Origin: Pycnopodia helianthoides
Taxonomy: Eukaryota; Echinodermata; Asteroidea; Forcipulatida; Asteriidae
Reading direction: 5' to 3'
NCBI GenBank assembly: GCA_032158295.1
Contig: CM063261.1
Location: 3,410,001-3,474,000, forward strand
DNA length: 64,000 nucleotides
Under the pieces are notes generated by a model that saw only the letters and a program-made list of their open reading frames with translations, had not been told where the DNA came from and did not search any database. Positions 23,873 to 35,800 of the stretch are shown piece by piece. A program made the translations under genes and the position numbers. Every line of letters begins with the position of its first letter. Within the stretch, counting starts at the first letter, position 1.

Positions 23873-26800
23873 GTAGGTATTATACAAATATAACATGGTT
23901 TGAGGCCGAGGGAACCAGTTTGTCAACTAGTTTGTCAACTAGTATCGACTGTTCAACCAAAATAAACCATGTTATATTTGTTTTGCTATACCTCATACAT
24001 AATATCATTGAACTCCGGAAAACGTACGTTGTCCAGCCATCTTTTCATGTGTTGGATGTCGCTAGGGCGATGTTCGCGCATGCGTACAACACCCGGTGAA
24101 CAGTTCCACGATCGTAAAGCGCATGACAAGTAGACTCTGCCCGGGCGACAGTCTACTTGTCATGCGTATTTACCATGTGTGTGAAATACTCGCATGCGTG
24201 CTTGGTAAACAGCAAATATAGCATCTGGCACGTGATGTTGAATGGACCAGTGAGAATTCGACTCTCGGTCATGAATATGTATGAGGTATAGTAACATCAG
24301 CTATCGACCCCCTCGCAGGCACAAAACACACCTCCGCACCATTTTCGGTGTCAGTTACTTTGGATACATTTAGACTCCCAAAATGGGAGACAGGATAGGC
24401 ACATGTAAGTCCACTGGGCGCATTGTGCAATGGGTCTATCTGTTGCTATCATTCGATACAGTTTTCATAAATTAAGGTGTTTTTGTATTCGATTGGTTTC
24501 CAATTGGGAACCTTTTGTCACTTGGAGAAGAGTTTTCTAATTTACGGTATAAGAGTCATCTACCTGAGAAAGTATGTTTGACTCGCCACACATTTATCTA
24601 ATCATTTGTCGGCTAATTGTTTGAAGTCCTGTACCAAAAGCGAATAGTTAAGACGTACCCAGGGTCACAGTCATGGGTATGCTCTCTGATGCAAATGCAG
24701 ACTTAAAGGGAAGGTTCTGTTTGGTTTGGGGAAGAGCACGTCCATTCTCATTCTCCAGTCTCTAAAGGAACGCGATTGGTTTGGGGAATTTCGTTTTCAT
24801 GCTACGTCGCTGCGCTCATTCGCATGAAAAACAGTTTTCACATCGCAGGGCGACATGAAGAAAGGAAACACAAACAACTGACAGTTCAATTCAAGAACTT
24901 TAATCGGACAGGATCTAGTCTCTCTGCCAAATAAAACTACATTTAAGTAGACACTGTCATGTTCTAAGAGGATTCGGGCCGATTTCACAAAGCACCAAGA
25001 TTCATCTTAAGATGAGTTGTCAGTACCACCATAGTGGTTTGTGTTGTGATGTCACATTTTGCTTAGCAGCTAAGAGTGATTCGCAGTTAAGATCGATGTT
25101 AGCTCTTTGTGAAATCGAGCCCAGGTTGGCTTTGTGGGTAATTCTTTCCCTGCCTTTCACCTCTGTGGACCTGGTTCGAGTCCTGCTTCAGACCGGAGCT
25201 TTGCATGTGGATTAGGTTGCAGTCCCTTCCCCGAATTTCAAAATGACTGGCGGAACCTTAGCTGGAGCCAGAAGCCGAAGCCAAGGTTGTGAGAAGAGCC
25301 ATGTGGCTAAGGCTGATAGTAGTGATATTGAATGGTTGGGTAGTAGGAAGGCACTGGCCGATAATACAAATGTATATCTATCTTTCTTTCCCACAGTGAC
25401 GCCTACTCCACCTGCTTTTCAATGTGCCGTTGGAAACCAGCCAAAATGCATAGGCAGTTCACTTAAAGACATGGATTCACACAGAATCGATGAAACTGAT
25501 GATGCAGGTATGAAATGGATATCAAAAAGAAACATGACAATCGGTTTTGAGAAGCTTTTGCAAATAAGCAAGACTCTTGACAAAGCTAGGGATTTATAAA
25601 AATAAAATAAAGAATTGATATATTTTCAAACTGAAGCTCACTGCTGTATAACCCTTTCAGCCCAAATGACGACTTTAGTCGACTGTGCACTATACCCTAC
25701 TTGAGTCCCAATGGCGACTTTAGTCGGCTGTGCACTATACCCTGCTTGAGCCCCAATGGTGACTTTAGTCGGCTGTGCACTATACCCTGCTTGAGCCCCA
25801 ATGGCGACTTTAGTCAACTGTGAATGCACTATACCCTGCTTGAGCCCCATTGTTGACTTTAGTCAACTGTGCACTACCCTGCTTGATCCCCAATGGCGAC
25901 TTTAGTTAAATGTGCACTATACCCTGCTTGAGCCCTAATGATGACTTTAGTCAACTATTAAAGATAACACGCAAAAAAGCACTCAAGCCTGAGCACAAGG
26001 ACCGTTTGTTGAAACACCTGTAGTTTTGTCCATGTTCACCCTCCATACCCCAGCCAGCTTACTATTGTTGGAAAGAGGAAGATCGGGGCCCAATTTCATG
26101 GCTCTGCATACTGTAAGCAGAGAATCGGCACTTACAGAAGCAGGGATTTCAGTGCTTACGCTAAGCATATTTCACAGGTTAGCAGGGAGTTTTTGCTTGT
26201 GCGTGTGGGTACTCCATGTTACTAGGTATTCTTTGCTTACACAGCTAGCGCAGACTGTAAGCAAAGATTTTGGCGGTAAGCAGAGCCATGAAAATGGGCC
26301 CAGATTTTTCTAATGATTGGAAATATCCACCCGGACTTTCCAGGCATGCATCTGCTGCGCTACGCTTCCTTTTGCCTGTACAAAGAGGGACCACAGGTTC
26401 TGGACAACATGTCTCGTAAATTCCCTTTCCTGGGGTTATTGTTTAAAACCCACAATTCCAGACCTTTGTTCTGTTGTTGTACAAATGTGGCATACAAGAA
26501 TGGACAGGCTGCCACCATCGTTCGTCATGATTTTTCGGCTCAATGTGAGAGGTAAGTCTGAGCATTCCGAGATTCCAGCATACCACGGCAGATTTTCGGC
26601 CGTGAGAGTTCTGTGAATCACAATGAGTGCCTACTTGAGTTCTCTCATGAGACAACATCAAATACTGGTGGTCGGTATGAGAACCTTTGTACTTTCAAGT
26701 GGTTAAATAACTGAGAATAAAACTGGAGCTTGTCATTTTCTCAAATTGACAAGTTCCGTATTCATTTATAACCTTTTGTCGTATTTGTTTTGTCTACCAT

Positions 26801-29800
26801 CAGGATCATATCTCTACACACTTGAAGCATGGGATGCAGATAATGATACTGTCACATTTGAAATATGTCCATATCTGGGTACCCCTGGAGATTTTGAAGC
26901 CAATGGCATGGAATACCTGCAAGTAAATTCAACAAGTGGAATTGTAACATCAAAGAAAATCATTGATTATGAGGTAAAGACCCACACGTAAAATGGAGTT
27001 AATACGTACTCATTGAAAAAATTAAGGATCTAAAAAAGTCAGAAGCTCAGAAACTCATTGACAGTTAGGAAACATTAATTTTTTTATTAGAGTACATGGC
27101 TTTCTTTTGATGATTGAATCAGGTTTTTGATTGCATCTTTATTTCTACAGGTAGTGCACCTTCTTAGAATATATTGGAAATTAACTGACTCGAGTGGAGA
27201 AACGGTAAGAGGATTTTTGTAGTAAGTTATGGTTAATCTAACTCTGTGAAATTCAAGGCAGTGAAGGGCTATTTATTTATTTTTTAATTCTTTTTCATGA
27301 GATATCGCCTTACTCACAAGGCCGGATGGCCACTTCAAGGTGAGGGCTACACTTTACTGATTTGGGCTGTTGACCCAAATCAACTGACACCAGGGGCACG
27401 TTGCCACCTACTTCTGGGGCTGAAACAGGGTTACCCCCCTTCACAGTCCATAAGGATGTCGGCATGGGTATCATCCACTAGGATCCTGGCTGGTAGAGCA
27501 GAATGCACTACCTTTCCATTTTTTGCGAAGCAATTATGGTTAAGTGCCTTGCTCATGGGCACGATTGTGTCTTGACCGGGATTCGAACCCACACTCTGCT
27601 GCTGAAAACAAAAAGCTGCTGGCAACTAAAGATGGCAACTTTCATGGTTTGGAGAACTTTACTTTTACAAAGATCAACTTGAACAAAATGACTCAAGCTA
27701 ATTTGACTATTTATCCTTGTTTATTTTGTGTTTAGTTGTTATTTAGTCATAAGTGTGAAGTTTTCCTCCCTTTTGTTGAAATTTGATCAGAAAAACTAGC
27801 TTACCCCCCCCCCTTCTTCGATTTTTGAACTGGGGTTTTATTTGCCGCCTTTGGCAGCACCCTGTGTGCATGGTTCCCAGCAAAGCCTTTTCAGAATGAA
27901 AAGTGAAATCCTCAGGAAACCAGCGTAAAACCAGTCCGTGTTGTTACGTCACAACACCGACTGAATGAAGTTGTTTATCTTCGTTGCTATGCATTTTCCA
28001 TTGTCTTGTTTGGACTGAGTCCGTAGTGTGACATCACAGTTTTGATTCCTAGGCGCTCAGCCCAGGCTTTTCGTGAAACTCAGGATTTTGGCCCAGCCTG
28101 ACACTAGTCAAAATGGGTTTTATAAAACCATTTTTATTGAGTTCTCAATTACCTTTCTACAACAAAAGAACAATTATGTTATAATTAATTTCGTTCAAGT
28201 TTATCTTTACCTAAATAATCTGACTCTGGGTAATTGAAATTATCTTCTGTATTGGACGCTTAAACAATTGCTTTAAAATTATTTTGTTTTTAAGTTATTG
28301 TAAAGTCTGATTCGGAATTGTTCTTTGTGTGAGCTTAAAACATACTATTGCCTAAATTCTATTAGAAGTCTGATTCCTTCATTTGTGGTAATTTAAATGA
28401 CAAACATTCCAAATTCACTTCAAGATACAGTGGATCCCATCCTGAGGAATTAAAACATTCTGATTCTTAGATAAGACACAGCAGATCCATACTTTAAAGG
28501 CAGTGGATACTTTTGGTAATACTCAGAAATACATTACCATAAAAAACTTGAGAGCATCTGAGAACATCTGAGAGCTGCTGATAGTATAAAAACATTGGAG
28601 AAAAACTCCCTCTGATGTAGACATTTGAGAAAGAGTTAATTTCTCACTGAAGTATTGAATCTGAAAAAGGTTTCAGGCGTGAAGCCTTTTTCAGACATCT
28701 GAAAGCACACAATTCTAAGCAATTTGGGTTTTTTTCTTTCATTATTTTCTTGCAACTGCGAAGACCAATTGAGCCCAAACTTTCACAGGTCTGTTATTTT
28801 ACGCACATGTTGGGATACACCAAGTGAGGATACTGGTCTTTGACAATTACCAAAAGTGTATCCTGCCTTTAAAGGTAGTAGGCCTATACAGGATTGGTGA
28901 GGATTAAAAAACATATTTGTTAAATTTTAGTCTGAAAGCTTACTGATTATGAAATTTATACTAGATCTATTTTTTTTCTGTGAAATATTTCCCTCTGAAA
29001 TGAAGTCATGTTCGAGAAAACTGTATCTGAAAACCTTTAAAAAAAAGTGCAACATCTGATTTCGGATGTTAAAACCAAAATTAAGGACAGTGTGTTTACA
29101 TGCTGAAAAATTGTGCTGGGTTTTCACCATTTTCACCAACGCCCACATTTTTCACAGGTTTGTAATTTTTTTGTATGTGGTTGATCACACAAAACATGAA
29201 CACTGTCTGCGACTATTTTGTCAGCTCCACCAATCCTGTATGACAATCATCCATCACCAAACTAACCGTGTTCCCTATATGCAATAGCAATAATAGATTC
29301 TGGATTTCGTAATACTCCTAAAAGGAACCGGACTATTTTGCCCTTCCAGCCTCTCTTTGGTTACAAAGTTTAAAATAGGGGGGAAAATAAATATCTTCAT
29401 AATGAAAGAGGTTTGGGTGAAATCGGATCATTAAATACAGTTGTTGTTTCTGTTTTTTTTTTTTTATTCCCCCCCCCTCCCCAATTCAGAACTCAGTGAG
29501 TCCTAATGAACGGATAGCTGCTGTAATTGCTACTGATACTGATAGCAAAAGAAGGGATCGTATACAGTATTGTGCAGGTAAGTTTGCTGTCTTTGTTCCC
29601 ATCTCAACACTTTTGACTTAACATCCTGCCTAACCTACAAACACCACAATCAGCAGCATACCCATGGAGGGGGAGGGCACCCCCACAAATTTCAAGTGCC
29701 TCCCCCCCCCAGGTGCCACCCCCCCTAGGTGCCACCCCCCCCCTAGGTGCCACCCCCCCCACACCCACAAAATAAAATGCAATAGTGCTCACAAAAAGAA

Positions 29801-32800
29801 AAGGAAGAAAAAGGAAAATGCGTGTCTGTATAAACTTATGTAGTAAACGACCGCGATCGGGATCACTACCGCGGCCACAAAATGCCAAGAATATAAGCAG
29901 CTCTATGAAATTAGGCCCAGGGGTAATGGAAGGCCTTCGATCAGCTAAAGATTACAACTCGGCTGGTCATGCTTATAACTCATAGACTTGTTGGGGTGGG
30001 TCTTTAGAGTTTCTGGCCCCAAATTATGGAATGATTTGCCACCAACCGTACGCAGCGGCGGCGCTAATGGGGGGGCACGGGGGGGGGGGGGGGGCAAATG
30101 CCCCCCCAGTTATTTTTTTTGCCCCCCCAGTTTGCCCCCCCAGTTTTTTCCCCGATGGCGGAAATTGAGATTAATCCCAAACCATTGCACCCAATTTGTT
30201 GCAATGTTGTTTGCGCTGTAAATAATAAACTCAATTTCATCCATCATAATTAGCTGGCATCAAAAAAGCCCAATACACTTTCCATCTCCGGCAAAATGTG
30301 GATTTATTTATCTGTACAAGCTTGGAAACTTGCTATAAATAGAAATGCATTGTCTGCCCAAAACCGTAAGCAGCCATTGTACACGCAGTTCCACACAAAC
30401 AGTGCAAAATCTTATTTCTAGAGTGAATTGTAGGCTTCTACAGTACATTATAGACTTTTGTTTGCCCCCCCCCCCTAATTTATGTTTGCCCCCCTCTTGC
30501 CCCCAGATTAACAGGTCTGGTGCCGCCGCTGACCATACGGTCTGCACTCTTGCAATAACGTCATAACTTTCAAACACCAGTTGAAGACACACCTATTCGT
30601 TAATGATACGTTTATTCATGACTGCTTTTTTTGTTTGTTTCACAATTTTTGTGTATATTTTCTTGAGGTTTTCATAATTGTAAAGCGCTATGATCATGCC
30701 TCTTTTGGAATAGTGCTATTATAACCACTGTTTATTATTATTATAATAATCTGGAGATGGCAGGTTCAAGTCCCACTGTAGTCAGTTTTTCTTTGTTCAA
30801 CCCAAAACAACTTAAAGGAACATTACAGAATCGGTTATTGTAAAATATACTTTTGATCACAGATTTACATAAAACTTACACAGTCTATTGATGATGATAG
30901 TATAAAACATCCCCTGAAATATTTCTGTCTGAAATGCCATATTTGATGAGAAATAAATCAAACTAATTTCCGATTGGAGTTTATCGCTCATGAGCGTTTT
31001 ATTCATGCGTTGTATAACACATGCAAATTTGTAATCGGTTTTGCACTATTTTCTCGTGACCCAGATGGCCGATCGATCTCAAACTTCTACAGGTTTGTCA
31101 GTTTATGTATATGGTGGATTACATAAAGTGCTTACACTGCCAGCAACTGTTTTGTTTGCAAAAACCAATTATGTAATGTTCCTTTAAGAAGCAGTCAGCT
31201 TTTCATAATAAAGCTGAGCTGCTTTATATTTCATAGTTCCCAACCCCTTTGTCTTGAAAATGATGATAATATGACATAAATTATGGATTAAGGGTTCAGG
31301 TTTTTTTGTTTTTTTAATTCAAAAGTAATGTAGATGTTACTTTCATATTATTTTAGTTACGTTTCACTCCTAAGCTAGGAGCTTCTTCAGACTGGTGACA
31401 AAAATAATGTAGATGTTACTTACATATTATTTTAGTGGTGACCATGTCCGATGCTCAACTGCCCTTTATTCCCTTTCTTGGTGGTCCTAGAGGGCGTTGT
31501 ATGACCACCAAGAAAGGGAATAAAGGGCAGTTGAGCATCGGACATGGTCACCACTAAAATAATATGTAAGTAACATCTACATTATTTTTGGAATAATAAA
31601 AAAAAACATGAACCTCTTAAGCCATGATTATCAACAATCCAGAAGAAATTATTAAATGATGAAATTAATTACTTTTTTTTTAAGGCATACAAAGATAGCC
31701 CTTGTAATGGAGACATCTTCAAGATAAATCCGACACCGGAGTAATTTCTTTGAAAGAGAACGAGACCCTAAACTTTGAAGTGGTTTCCCTGTACACAATC
31801 TGCGTCAGTGCAACGGTAGGTTTGTCGTTTGGAACAATGTTTCTTGAACTTCGGCGAATGATTTCCACCATAGCTGATTATGTCTCCAATGTCGGTAGTT
31901 TTCGGAACCTATATAAATGTAGATATATATAATAAAACTAGCTTGTAAAAATTTTCATTTCAAAAGGTGGTAGCGTTTTTGAGATATCGCCGAAAATCTG
32001 GAGCGGCTTCTGTCCGCGCAGGAAGAATAATCCGTGATGGAATACACAAACTGAGAAATGTTTTATGCAGAATCGTATCTCAGATGAATTGTTTTTGAAT
32101 CCCTCTCTCTGAAAACCACATTCCTTACAAAGGGAATCGTTTCTCAACATGTTCTCAACATATTATCAACAGCTGCAGTGCTTCTTACCAAGTAAGTTTT
32201 TGTGGTCATTAATTTTTGTTGAGTAATTACCAAAGGTTTGCCCTCCCTTTACAGGGAGGGTCCTAGATTGGTAAATACTCCAGAAGTCGATGACCATAAA
32301 AACTTCCTTGGTGAGAAGCACTGCAGCTGTTGATAGTAGAAACTATTTTGAGAAAGGATTCTCAGTAATGTGGTTAGGATAATTTTTCACCCTAAAACAT
32401 TTGAATCTCAGATTTCTGAGGGTTGGTGTCCGTTTCGCGACGGCGTCTTTGCAAAATCGAGATACACAGTTTTTTGCACTAATGCAACGATCTATCTTCA
32501 CTTCAACTCGCGCAAGAGACAGAAGAATTTTCACAGAAATATAAACCGTGATCTCTTTCAGGATTCAGGGAGCCGAAAGGGGAGGAAAAGCGCGCCAATG
32601 CCGAGGTCGTCGTACCCATTCAAGATGCACAGGATACAGCCCCAGTGTTCAACCCCTCCTACTACGACAGAGAAATTTCTGAAGATACACAAGTGGTGAG
32701 TTTCACACCTTGACCCTTGACCTTTGAACCCGGAGGCTTCTGTCTCTTTGGAAAATATTTTCAAAGAATATATACCCCTCTTCCTTTTCTTCCAACCTTC

Positions 32801-35800
32801 CATTTTGTCCTTTGTGTTTCCAACTTCTTGTGGTCAAGCCATCCCCTTCCCTCCAACCCCCCCCCTTATCTCCATAATCCCTTCCTCCCCTGCTTTTTCT
32901 GAACACTTTATGCTTTTCTCTCTCCACTCTCTATTCATGTTTTTCCACTTGACTGCTTTTGTCCCCCTTGTATGCATGTATGTGTGTTGTCTTGTCATTT
33001 AGCCTTCGAGAAAGACTCTGCTAGGGTCGAAACGTCAGGCCACTAACTAATTTTTTGCAATAATTTTGTTATCCTATTTGAGATTCGCTGGTGCCTGTAA
33101 ATTGTCTCGTGTGACACCACCTAAAGGTCACTGAATCCTCGGAGTATATCAATTTATACCTTTCTGAAGTCAACTCTGTTTTTTTTCTTTAACCTATAGG
33201 GAGCTTCAATTGCTGACATCGCCGCCACGGATGGGGATAGAGGCGTAGTCACGGCAAATAAAATCTCCTACAGCTTGGTCGGAGGTGTGTTTCGTGCTCA
33301 ATTCCGTTCAAAGAACTTCCGTTGATAAATCAAAAATATCCTTTGAAATGATAGTGGAGAATAATTTGCGTACACGAAACAGGAATCACAACTTTCACAC
33401 AACCTTGATAAAACTTGTAGTAGTTTGGATGAATGTTGGCATGTCTGTACGAGAGATTTTTCCTCACGGATGCTGTTAGTCTGACCCCCATCCCCGGTTC
33501 AATGAGACTGCGCAATAAGTGTACACAGGGGACGTGACAACAATTGGTAGCGTGATATAGTATAGTTTGGATGAATGTCGGCATGTACGAGAGATTTTTC
33601 CTCACCGATGCATTTTTCTTTACTGTTCTTCTTTTTTGTAAATGCAGGAGACGGAAAGTTTGGAATGAACAACAAAACTGGAGAAATATTCATCGTGGAG
33701 AGTTTGGACAGAGAGACGAAGGATTTATACACAGTTACCGTTACTGTAAGAAGCACACGGGTGCAAAAGGGTGTCATCTTGTTGTTTCCCCAGTTTCCTT
33801 TGGGAATGGTGCCAAGTGCTCCAACCACCACAGGAACTACCTTCACTTTCACCTGCCAAGATATTATTATTATTATTATTAATATTATTTATTATTATTA
33901 TTGTTATTGAAGTTTCCCCTTCACAGTTCAAGAGATTTATTTATTTATTAATTCCTGACTGACAGATTCCTCAAAATCATTTCAATCTGCCTATAGACAA
34001 TGTGACCTGTGACATCACATGTTTGCAAAAGGGCCACAGAGCCTGGACTTCCGGCGGGCACATTTGTACACAGCTCAATGGAAGAATACAGCAAATCTGA
34101 TGTTTTATGGAGATCGTGATTTTCCTCAACTTTTGATATGAAGAAAGGGGGGACATCTCAAAAGCTGTTGCTTTTTCTAAATTTTGAATTTATGTGAAAA
34201 TTATGACACAAAATATAAATTTTCCCATTGAGCCTGTGTAGCATCTTTGTACCGTCAGGAATAGCATTATAATGTAGGAGGTCACCACTCTGTAAACAAA
34301 TGTAACTTAGGCCGTGTCCGAATTGGCGACTTCGGCTACATCTACGGCTAGATCAGCGCGTCTGTCAGTGTTGAAGGATAGGCAGACGCGCACGCCCTAG
34401 CCGTAGCTGTAGCCAAAGTCGCCGTTTCGGACACGGCCATAGTCTATAGAAGTTTTTGACCTTTCGATGTCGCCTCCCAAAAGAAACAACGGCTCTGAAC
34501 TTATGCCAAAACATGTGACCGAAAATCTTGAAATAATGAACTTGTTGATTGTTTTTCAGGCGCAGGAATTAATTGAGAATGACACGCACGAAGCGTATCC
34601 GAGCAGTTCCGCCGTTAATATCACTTTCCAAGTTGGCGACGCAGACGATGAAAACGCAACCTTCACTAATCACAGTCGGGAAGTAACGCTGGTTGAAAAC
34701 TCGTTGCCGGGAACTTTTGTGGATATCGTTGGTCTCACTGCAAAGGACAGCGATCTGGTCTGTGTTTTAATTTGTTTTCTTTTAGCAGTTGATTAGCTAA
34801 TTAAGGGAATCGGAGTGCATGAAGAGGTTTTTAAACCGTAGTGGTTTTAGAGGGAAGGTATACGATTGGTAATCACTCTAAACAATTTATGGCAATAAAA
34901 ACTTACTTGGTTAGAAGTACAGCAACTTGCGATAGTATAAAGCATTTTGAGAAAAATTTCAATTCAAAATAATGTGGATATGGAAAAAAGATGTCAGTTT
35001 TTATCTTTCCAAAATTTGAATCTGAGATGGACATAACCGCTCCAGATTTTTGTCGATATTTCTAAAAACTGCTACCACCTTTTGAAATGAAATTGTCATT
35101 GATTAGTTTTATTGTATATATATCTACATTTATATAGGATTAAAACAGTCAAACGGTTCCAAAAACCAAAGGTATACTTTGCCTTTAAACAAGGTGAGGC
35201 GTTGTTCTTGATCATTTTACCGAGACAAAGTCGAGGTAAAATAATAAAGAACAAGACCTCAACGTGTTGAACCACTTTTCAAAAACTGATTCAACACACT
35301 TTGATTCCCATTTATGAATACCTTTCCTGTAAAAACATCAACAAAATCACAAATCTGATAGTTCAGCCTCGGCTCACCTTGACTCTTTGGCATTGATTTT
35401 CTATGCATGTGTTGCTGTGTAGCTCATCACCCAAGCTTCGAAGTGGCGCACTTAAGTTTCAAACTATCGCACTCAAGTTTCAAACTTGCGCGAGCCAAAA
35501 GTGCAACCTACCAACTTCAATAGGGCGGCAAAATTTGCGCGCTCCACGCAATCATCTGATAGCGCCCTCTTTTGACTCGTGTTTAAACACTTCTTAACTG
35601 TGTTAATAAACACTTCTAAACTGTGTTAATATCATACGTTTAAACGTGGCCACGCGATCTCCTCTCGACCAGTCATAATGGATAAACTGTCCCAGTTATT
35701 TCTGAATTAACTAATTAATCTCACCTGAGATTTTACTGGAATCAGAGAAAGGGTCGGTACATTCCCCCGTTATTTTCATGACAACTGTTACTGACATCTT

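Noticed and set aside
25660..25957. CRISPR-like spaced repeat (about 44 bp, 6-7 copies)
   Set aside because: Units are contiguous with no unique spacers, in an intron of an animal gene; ordinary minisatellite.
29604..29888. Glycine-rich 94-aa minus-strand ORF
   Set aside because: Arises from C-runs and a GGTGCCACCCC repeat; no conserved domain.
31750..31932. MKENETLNFEVV ORF as an independent gene
   Set aside because: It is the second half of cadherin exon 6 after the missing C, read through the donor into the intron.
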